Origin: Flavobacteriales bacterium UBA5871
GTDB lineage: Bacteria; Bacteroidota; Bacteroidia; Flavobacteriales_D; Crocinitomicaceae
Direction: 5' to 3'
Assembly (NCBI GenBank): GCA_002432085.1
Contig: DJFN01000248.1
Span: 6,310-17,442 of the forward strand
Length of the DNA stretch: 11,133 nucleotides
The translations under genes were made by a program, and so were the position numbers. Of this stretch, positions 5,848 to 11,133 are shown piece after piece (the stretch's first letter is position 1; every line of letters starts with the position of its first letter). Below the pieces are notes generated by a model. It did no database searches. It was not told where the DNA came from and saw only the letters and a program-made list of their open reading frames with translations.

Positions 5848-6954
5848 ATGCGCTTTTTATTTGTATTCCTCCTGATCGTCGTGGCATCGTGTACCACCTT
5901 ATTCGGCTTGCGTACCGAGAAAGACGGCATCCAGTTCTTTTCTGCCGACAATGAAGCTTTCCGCTATGTGGGACGATTTGACCTTTCCGCTAAAAAGAAG
6001 GCGAAATGCTGGAATCCGGGAGCTTACATCGAAGTGGCTTTTACCGGAACGTTTCTCGAGATCGAAGTCAACGACGAAATGCGGTATGGCTGCCATAATT
6101 TCATCGAAGTGATCGTGGACGATCTTCCGCCGCAGCGCATTCAGCTGAAAGCAAACAATAACGTGATCCTGATTTCCGATTCGCTCGAGAAGAAACAGCA
6201 CACACTGCTGATCTGTAAAGACACCGAGTCGGCGATGGGTTATATTGAATTCGTGGGTATCAGTTGCGAATCGGTTTTGGCGGTGAAGCCCAGAAAACGG
6301 AAGATCGAATTCATCGGCGATTCCATTACCTGCGGAAACGGCAGCGATGAATCGTTGGTGAAATGCGGCGAAGGAACCTGGTACGATCAGCACAACGCAT
6401 ATATGAGCTTCGGACCGTTGGTAGCCCGTGCATTCCGCGCCGACTGGCAATTGAGCTCTGTTTCGGGAATCGGTCTTACGCGTTCCTGCTGCGGACTCGA
6501 AACGACGATGCCGCAGGTCTTCGATCGAACCAATTTCACGGCAGACGGCCCGAAATGGAAGTTCAAAACCGAGCCGGATGTTGTGGTGATCACGCTTGGC
6601 CAGAACGACGGTATCCAGGATTCCACCAGCTATTGCTCGACGTACGTGGCGTTCATCAAACAGGTACGGAAATATTACAAACGTGCGACGATCGTTTGCT
6701 GCACCAGCCCGATGGGAAATGAAAAACTGCAAGACCAGATGAATCGTTTCGTCCCGGCCGTTACAACGGAAATGCACCGCCTGGGCGATCTGAACGTACA
6801 TCCGTTTTCTTATAAGAACAGCTACCGTTCCGGTTGTTTTTTTCACCCGACCGTGGCCGAGCACAAGCTCATGTCACACGAACTGATTCCCTTCATTGCC
6901 TCTGTAACCGGTTGGGCGCAGCCGGACATCGTATCCGTAGGCCATAGCCGATGA
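5848..6954 (+). CDS. CE2-like SGNH/GDSL esterase, lipoprotein
   Basis: 368 residues in two domains. The N-terminus MRFLFVFLLIVVASC carries a lipobox (Cys15), so a membrane-anchored extracytoplasmic enzyme is predicted. Residues about 35-145 resemble the beta-sandwich found in front of carbohydrate esterase family 2 enzymes (FRYVGRFD, then WNPGAYIEVAFTGTFLEIEV). Residues 152-350 are the SGNH hydrolase: FIGDSITCG with nucleophile Ser159, SVSGIG (block II), LGQNDG with Asn253 (block III), and FFHPTVAEH with His333 (block V). Family 2 enzymes remove acetyl groups from polysaccharides; the real substrate here is unknown. The Asp normally two residues before the catalytic His is Phe331, so a Ser-His dyad or another acid must serve. 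Thirteen cysteines are unusually many. ATG 5848 is preferred over a TTG two codons earlier. The 3' end runs into the converging phosphatase gene. Confidence 0.88.
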   Translation: MRFLFVFLLIVVASCTTLFGLRTEKDGIQFFSADNEAFRYVGRFDLSAKKKAKCWNPGAYIEVAFTGTFLEIEVNDEMRYGCHNFIEVIVDDLPPQRIQLKANNNVILISDSLEKKQHTLLICKDTESAMGYIEFVGISCESVLAVKPRKRKIEFIGDSITCGNGSDESLVKCGEGTWYDQHNAYMSFGPLVARAFRADWQLSSVSGIGLTRSCCGLETTMPQVFDRTNFTADGPKWKFKTEPDVVVITLGQNDGIQDSTSYCSTYVAFIKQVRKYYKRATIVCCTSPMGNEKLQDQMNRFVPAVTTEMHRLGDLNVHPFSYKNSYRSGCFFHPTVAEHKLMSHELIPFIASVTGWAQPDIVSVGHSR

Positions 6955-8901
6955 TTCGTTGATGCGAATCGCCATCAGGCACACATCGTCCGTTTGTTCG
7001 TTTTCGCCTTTCCAGTCATCGAACGTGGTCTGCAGAATGCTGTAGAGCTCGTTTAGTTTCACATTCGCATTTTTCCCGATGAGCTCACGAAAAGGTGCGT
7101 ACTTGAATTTTTTCTGCTTCGGTCCGCCAAACTGATCGGCAAAGCCATCCGTGAACAGCACGATGAGGTCGTCTTTATGGAGCTTCATGTAGTGCGTATT
7201 GAACGGCTTTTCGTCCTCGAAATGGCCAACCGGCTGTTTATCCGGCGTGAGCACTTCACAACGGTTTTCCCGAAAGATCCACAACGGATTGTTTGCGCCC
7301 GACCAATACAGTTCTTTCGTTTGGTGATCAAAGCAAGCGAGCGAAATATCCATACCGTCGTTGACGCCATGCTGCTCTCTGACCAGCGTTCGCGTAATCG
7401 AATCGCGGACGAGGTTCAGCAGATCGCCCGGCAGCTCGCAATCTTTCTCGAACAAGGTCTGGTTGAGCGCATTCACGCACAACACGCTCATCATCGCGCC
7501 CGGAACGCCATGACCGGTACAATCGCCGACGGCAAACCAGGAAACGGTTCCGCGCTGCTCGAACCAGTAAAAATCGCCGGCAACGATGTCTTTCGGCTGG
7601 TAGTAAACGAACGATTCCGGAAAATGGCCCTGGATGGTCGAAATGGGTGTTAAGATGGCTTGCTGAATGAACCGTGCGTAATTAATACTGTCGATGATCT
7701 CCTCGTTCTTCTGCTCGATCAGTTCTTTCTGGGTCTTTAGCTCGGCGGTTCGTCTGCGCACCTTATCTTCCAGACCTTCGTAGGCCAGTCGCAGCTTGTC
7801 CATCATGAAGTTGAAGTTACGTGACAGCACATACAGCTCGCGACTGCCGGAAACGGTCAGTTTTTCATTGAGATTGAACCGCGAAATGGCCTGCGTGCGA
7901 ACCGAAAGCTCTTTGATCGGAAGTGTGATGTGTTTGGCGCGAGAGTAAACGATGGCCGACAGCACAATACAAGTGATCAGCAGCATTCCGCCGGAATAGG
8001 AGAGAAGATCTGTGAGCAGATTCGCCTCACGGACATTGGTCGAAGTGATTTGTAAAACATAGCCGTCATACATTTCGGCATTCGGCATGTGAAGATAAAC
8101 GAGGTCGACCGATTCCTTTTCCGCTGTTTTCGGATTGTCTACCAGCTGATTCTGACTGCTTTTCGTTTTCAGGCATTTCAGGTAGCTGTTCATGAGCTGT
8201 TCGTCGACCAACGGATCTTTCACGCCCGTCATTCCGAGGAACAGCTTGATCTTACCAATTCCGGGATAGCGGTGACTGAGCGATTGCACCTGTCCCAAAA
8301 GCAAGCTTCGGAAGGCATCGGCTTCTTTGGAATAGAAACCGAGCTCGACTATGTATTGCCCGGATCGCGAAGGCTGATAGGAATATTTCTTGATCCGTCC
8401 GGTCTTGGTTTCCGATCCGAAACGGTCTGCCAGAAAACGATTTTCACCATAGAGACGGCCGAAGAATGCTTTATAATGCGGATTGAGCTTATCCAGGGTC
8501 AGATGCAGATCGGGCCGGAACGTCGTGTTGACGATCCGGTAATTCCGGTCGACGAGGTAAATGTGCTGGTGGTTGGTATCGAGACCCAGTTGGCGGCTGA
8601 TGGCAAACAGATCGGCGCTTTCGGGATTCGTGACGTTTTTGAGGTAATGATTGACCAGCGAATCGGAGATCGTTCGCATTTCTTCGGCCACGGAGCGCTC
8701 GTGGACCTGCATAGCGAGATCGAAATAGGCAATGAGGTTCCGGGCTTCAGCTGAAATGAGGTCTTTCTGGGTCTGAACGCTTTCTTCCAGGCGTCTGACA
8801 CTGTAGTGGTACATCAGCACAAATGCTCCGATAAAGAGCACCATTACGGGCACGAGGATATTCACCAGCAGTTGTTGCAATATCGTTCTGCGCTCTTTCA
8901 C
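6874..8901 (-). CDS. SpoIIE-type PP2C serine phosphatase with HAMP domain and extracytoplasmic sensor
   Basis: 675 residues. Order: transmembrane helix (about 11-31), predicted extracytoplasmic sensor (about 32-300, unrecognised, possibly Cache-like with HIYLVDRNYRIVNTTFRP), second helix (302-320), HAMP-like linker (321-375) with ITLPIKELSVRT, coiled coil (373-410), then the SpoIIE/PP2C domain (about 425-647). The metal-binding acids are present: AGDFYW (Asp443), VGDCTGHGVPGAM (Asp460), FTDGFADQ (Asp585) and TDDVCLMAIRI (Asp638/639), so the enzyme should be active. Such proteins dephosphorylate serine on STAS-domain regulators in partner-switching systems in response to an external signal. 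No STAS or kinase gene lies next to it. The only suitable start is GTG at 8901. The conserved domain ends at about residue 647; the last 28 residues are encoded opposite the esterase gene. Confidence 0.92.
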   Translation of the reverse strand: MKERRTILQQLLVNILVPVMVLFIGAFVLMYHYSVRRLEESVQTQKDLISAEARNLIAYFDLAMQVHERSVAEEMRTISDSLVNHYLKNVTNPESADLFAISRQLGLDTNHQHIYLVDRNYRIVNTTFRPDLHLTLDKLNPHYKAFFGRLYGENRFLADRFGSETKTGRIKKYSYQPSRSGQYIVELGFYSKEADAFRSLLLGQVQSLSHRYPGIGKIKLFLGMTGVKDPLVDEQLMNSYLKCLKTKSSQNQLVDNPKTAEKESVDLVYLHMPNAEMYDGYVLQITSTNVREANLLTDLLSYSGGMLLITCIVLSAIVYSRAKHITLPIKELSVRTQAISRFNLNEKLTVSGSRELYVLSRNFNFMMDKLRLAYEGLEDKVRRRTAELKTQKELIEQKNEEIIDSINYARFIQQAILTPISTIQGHFPESFVYYQPKDIVAGDFYWFEQRGTVSWFAVGDCTGHGVPGAMMSVLCVNALNQTLFEKDCELPGDLLNLVRDSITRTLVREQHGVNDGMDISLACFDHQTKELYWSGANNPLWIFRENRCEVLTPDKQPVGHFEDEKPFNTHYMKLHKDDLIVLFTDGFADQFGGPKQKKFKYAPFRELIGKNANVKLNELYSILQTTFDDWKGENEQTDDVCLMAIRINESSAMAYGYDVRLRPTGYRGNEGNQFV

Positions 8902-8930
8902 ACAGGGTAAAGTACAACGATCCGCTTAAT

Positions 8931-8965
8931 AAAAAAACAGGGGCGAAAGATTTCCGCCCCTGTTT
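8931..8965 (-). terminator. Intrinsic terminator of the fabH-accB-accC operon
   Basis: AAACAGGGGCG (8935-8945) and CGCCCCTGTTT (8955-8965) form a perfect 11-base GC-rich stem with a 9-base loop. On the minus strand the stem runs into seven T residues (complement of 8931-8937). It lies 18 bases past the accC stop and about 30 bases before the phosphatase start, separating the two minus-strand units. On the plus strand no T-run follows, so it acts in one direction. Confidence 0.92.
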
Positions 8966-8983
8966 ATCACAAGTCTTTATTAA

Positions 8984-10318
8984 TCAGAATTCAAACGTAT
9001 CCATGAAGGCCGTCGTAAAGACACCGCTCTTGAATTGTTCGTTTTCCATCAGTTTCTGATGGAACGGAATGGTCGTTTTTACTCCTTCAATGATGTACTC
9101 ATCGAGAGCGCGCTTCATTTTCAGGATCGCTTCTTCACGCGTTTGCGCCACCACGATCAGTTTTCCGATCATGGAGTCGTAGTTCGGCGGAATGCTGTAG
9201 CCTGCGTAAGCATGTGTATCGATGCGCACACCGTGGCCGCCAGGTGAGTGGTAGCTCGTAATTTGTCCTGGTGACGGACGGAAATCATTGTACGGATCTT
9301 CTGCGTTGATACGGCACTGGATAGCGTGCAATTGCGGGTAATAGTTTTTCCCCGAAATTTTCTCTCCGGCAGCCAGCTTGATCTGCTCCTTGATGAGGTC
9401 GTAGTTGATGACTTCTTCGGTGATCGTGTGCTCTACCTGGATACGCGTGTTCATTTCCATGAAGTAGAAATCGCGGTTTTTGTCCACGAGGAATTCTACC
9501 GTTCCTACACCTTCGTATTGAACCGCTTTCGCAGCTTTGATCGCAGCCTGGCCCATTTTCTCACGCAGCTCGTCTGTCATGAACGGAGAAGGCGTTTCTT
9601 CTACCAGCTTCTGGTGACGACGCTGAATGGAGCAGTCGCGCTCGGAAAGGTGGCAAGCGCTACCGTACTGGTCTCCCGCGATCTGAATCTCGATGTGGCG
9701 CGGCTCTTCGATGAATTTCTCCATGTAGATACCGTCGTTGGCGAATGCCGCAGCAGCTTCCTGGCGAGCAGAATCCCATGCTGCCTCGAGGTCTTCCGGT
9801 TTCCACACGATACGCATTCCTTTACCACCACCTCCGGCAGTTGCCTTGAGGATGATCGGGTATTTGATGCGATCGGCGGTTTTGTGGGCATCGTCTAGGT
9901 CTTTCAGGAGTCCGTCGGAACCCGGGATACAAGGAACGCCCGCTGCGATCATCGTCGCTTTTGCCGTTGCCTTGTCACCCATTCCGGCGATCTGCTCCGG
10001 AGTTGCACCGATGAATTTCACACCGTGCTCCTGGCAAATGCGGGAGAATTTTTCGTTTTCGGAAAGGAATCCGTATCCTGGGTGAATAGCATCCGCGTTG
10101 GTGATTTCCGCCGCCGCGATGATATTCGGGATAGAAAGGTAAGACTTGGCGCTTACAGCCGGTCCGATACAAACGGCTTCGTCGGCAAAACGCACCGGCA
10201 AGCTGTCTTTATCCGCGGTGGAGTAGACGGCAACGGTTTTGATACCCATCTCTTTGCAGGTACGGATTACACGCAGGGCGATCTCTCCCCGATTGGCAAT
10301 AAGTATTTTTTTAAACAT
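8984..10318 (-). CDS. accC: Acetyl-CoA carboxylase, biotin carboxylase subunit
   Basis: AccC uses ATP and bicarbonate to carboxylate the biotin on AccB, the first half of malonyl-CoA formation in the cytoplasm. The 444 residues match the family length. Visible landmarks: N-terminal [20 protein letters not shown] and the [10 protein letters not shown] motif (79-88), the ATP-grasp glycine loop [11 protein letters not shown] (158-168), the [12 protein letters not shown] segment (226-237), the catalytic [10 protein letters not shown] (288-297), and the C-terminal domain with [11 protein letters not shown] and [11 protein letters not shown]. All key residues are intact. ATG 10318 gives the standard N-terminus. 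It follows accB by 58 bases in the usual fabH-accB-accC order and ends just before a strong terminator. Confidence 0.98.
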   Translation of the reverse strand: MFKKILIANRGEIALRVIRTCKEMGIKTVAVYSTADKDSLPVRFADEAVCIGPAVSAKSYLSIPNIIAAAEITNADAIHPGYGFLSENEKFSRICQEHGVKFIGATPEQIAGMGDKATAKATMIAAGVPCIPGSDGLLKDLDDAHKTADRIKYPIILKATAGGGGKGMRIVWKPEDLEAAWDSARQEAAAAFANDGIYMEKFIEEPRHIEIQIAGDQYGSACHLSERDCSIQRRHQKLVEETPSPFMTDELREKMGQAAIKAAKAVQYEGVGTVEFLVDKNRDFYFMEMNTRIQVEHTITEEVINYDLIKEQIKLAAGEKISGKNYYPQLHAIQCRINAEDPYNDFRPSPGQITSYHSPGGHGVRIDTHAYAGYSIPPNYDSMIGKLIVVAQTREEAILKMKRALDEYIIEGVKTTIPFHQKLMENEQFKSGVFTTAFMDTFEF

Positions 10319-10376
10319 GTTAAGTCGTTTACGTTCGAACTATGCAGGAACCGCCTTTGTCGGTCCGGTACAATCG

Positions 10377-10865
10377 TTAAGCCGGATCTACGAGGAACAG
10401 CGGCTGATCGTATTCTACCGGTGTTGCATCGTCTACCAGCACTTTCACGATCTTTCCGGAGATTTCGGATTCGATTTCGTTGAAGAGCTTCATCGCTTCG
10501 ATGATGCAAACGGTATTTCCTTTGGAAACGGATTGACCAACTGAAACGAACGGTTCTTTGTCCGGTCCGGAAGAGCGGTAGAAAGTACCGATCATCGGTG
10601 ATTTGATCGTCACGTATTTGGAATCGTCGGATGCCGGAGCAGCAGGTGTACTGGCTGCTGGTGCAGCAGGTGCCGGAGCAGCCGGAGCGGCAATCGGAGC
10701 AGCAGCCTGCGGGATCACCGGAGCTGTAGCCTGAACGATGATCTGCTCTTTCGCAGCTTTCTCGGCTTTGATGGTGATCTTGAAGTCTTTTTGTTCTATT
10801 TCTACTTCAGTAACCCCTGATTTAGAGACAAATTTGATCAGGTCTTGAATTTCAGATAGATTCAT
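10377..10865 (-). CDS. accB: Biotin carboxyl carrier protein of acetyl-CoA carboxylase
   Basis: AccB carries the biotin that AccC carboxylates and the carboxyltransferase unloads. The protein has 162 residues: a short N-terminal helix-strand part (1-45), an Ala/Pro-rich flexible linker (about 48-78), and a biotinyl domain (82-161) with SPMIGTFYRSSGPDKEPFV, the attachment motif EAMKL with Lys126, and the closing YDQPLFLVDP. The start MNLSEIQDLIKF at 10865 is the typical AccB N-terminus; the frame stays open to 10955, but that part would overlap the end of fabH and does not look like the family. It lies 37 bases after fabH and 58 before accC, so all three are probably one transcript. Confidence 0.97.
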   Translation of the reverse strand: MNLSEIQDLIKFVSKSGVTEVEIEQKDFKITIKAEKAAKEQIIVQATAPVIPQAAAPIAAPAAPAPAAPAASTPAAPASDDSKYVTIKSPMIGTFYRSSGPDKEPFVSVGQSVSKGNTVCIIEAMKLFNEIESEISGKIVKVLVDDATPVEYDQPLFLVDPA

Positions 10866-10902
10866 AAGTTGTTGCTTTTCGAATTGGTAAAAATACTTTT
10901 TT

Positions 10903-11133
10903 CTATGAATTGTAAGCCCATTTGAGGTAAACGGCGCCCCAGGTGAAACCGCCACCGAAAGCCGACAGAATCAGGTTGTCACCTTTCTTCAGCTGCGGTT
11001 CCCAATCCCACAGGCACAGTGGAAGCGTACCGGCAGTAGTATTGCCGTAGCGCTGAATGTTTACCATTACTTTTTCTTTCGGAAGGCCCATACGGGTAGC
11101 CGTTGCATCGATGATGCGCAGGTTGGCCTGGTG
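10903..11133 (-). CDS. fabH: Beta-ketoacyl-ACP synthase III, C-terminal part
   Basis: FabH condenses acetyl-CoA (or a branched primer) with malonyl-ACP to start fatty-acid synthesis. Only the last 76 residues are in the window; the gene continues past 11133. The fragment begins [10 protein letters not shown] with the catalytic histidine (codon 11131-11133), followed by [12 protein letters not shown] with the active-site asparagine and the terminal [12 protein letters not shown] motif that closes the fold. The catalytic cysteine lies outside the window. The gene precedes accB by 37 bases, matching the common plsX-fabH-accB-accC order of Bacteroidota. Confidence 0.97.
   Translation of the reverse strand, partial: HQANLRIIDATATRMGLPKEKVMVNIQRYGNTTAGTLPLCLWDWEPQLKKGDNLILSAFGGGFTWGAVYLKWAYNS

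Noticed and set aside
5899..6864. 321-codon open frame on the minus strand opposite the esterase gene
   Set aside because: It is an antisense shadow in the same codon register as a gene with intact SGNH motifs; no family is recognisable.
8931..8965. Bidirectional terminator also serving the plus strand
   Set aside because: There is no plus-strand gene ending nearby and no T-run after the hairpin on that strand.
9326..9898. 190-codon plus-strand frame inside accC
   Set aside because: It is antisense to a highly conserved biotin carboxylase and has no motif of its own.

Overview
The window reads as the chromosome of a member of the Bacteroidota, probably in or near Flavobacteriales; the family is not resolved from this stretch. 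The pointers are the SpoIIM-DUF4129-DUF4350 membrane gene cluster, a near-consensus Bacteroidota promoter element (TAnnTTTG) directly in front of a gene, a HAMP/SpoIIE-type phosphatase, the fabH-accB-accC order, and intergenic repeats of a kind common in this phylum. Base composition is roughly balanced throughout, and no tRNA, rRNA, insertion sequence, phage gene or CRISPR array was seen.

Layout. Positions 1-2973 (minus strand) carry a tightly overlapping operon: a large SpoIIM-family membrane protein with an extra membrane domain, a DUF4129 protein, and the start of a DUF4350 protein that runs off the window. In related genomes these genes belong to a cluster with a MoxR ATPase and a DUF58 protein. 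Positions 3190-4712 (minus) hold an ECF sigma factor followed, with a 4-base overlap, by a single-pass membrane protein that is probably its anti-sigma factor. Positions 4713-5148 are non-coding and contain a nested inverted-repeat structure of about 250 bases. On the plus strand come a lipoprotein methionine-R-sulfoxide reductase (5149-5661), another repeat-rich gap, and a CE2-like SGNH esterase lipoprotein (5848-6954). The esterase converges on, and overlaps by 81 bases, a minus-strand two-transmembrane SpoIIE-type serine phosphatase (6874-8901). A clear intrinsic terminator (8931-8965) closes the minus-strand fabH-accB-accC fatty-acid operon (8984-11133), whose fabH end is cut by the window.

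How the genes fit together. FabH, AccB and AccC are the entry point of fatty-acid synthesis. The sigma/anti-sigma pair, the SpoIIM cluster, the extracytoplasmic MsrB and the PP2C phosphatase all have envelope or stress flavours, but only the sigma/anti-sigma and SpoIIM-DUF4129-DUF4350 pairings are supported by gene overlap. I see no convincing unknown defence or mobile system. The most unusual items are the double-length SpoIIM fusion, the cysteine-free duplicated N-terminal module of the anti-sigma candidate, the 81-base convergent overlap, and the nested inverted-repeat element.
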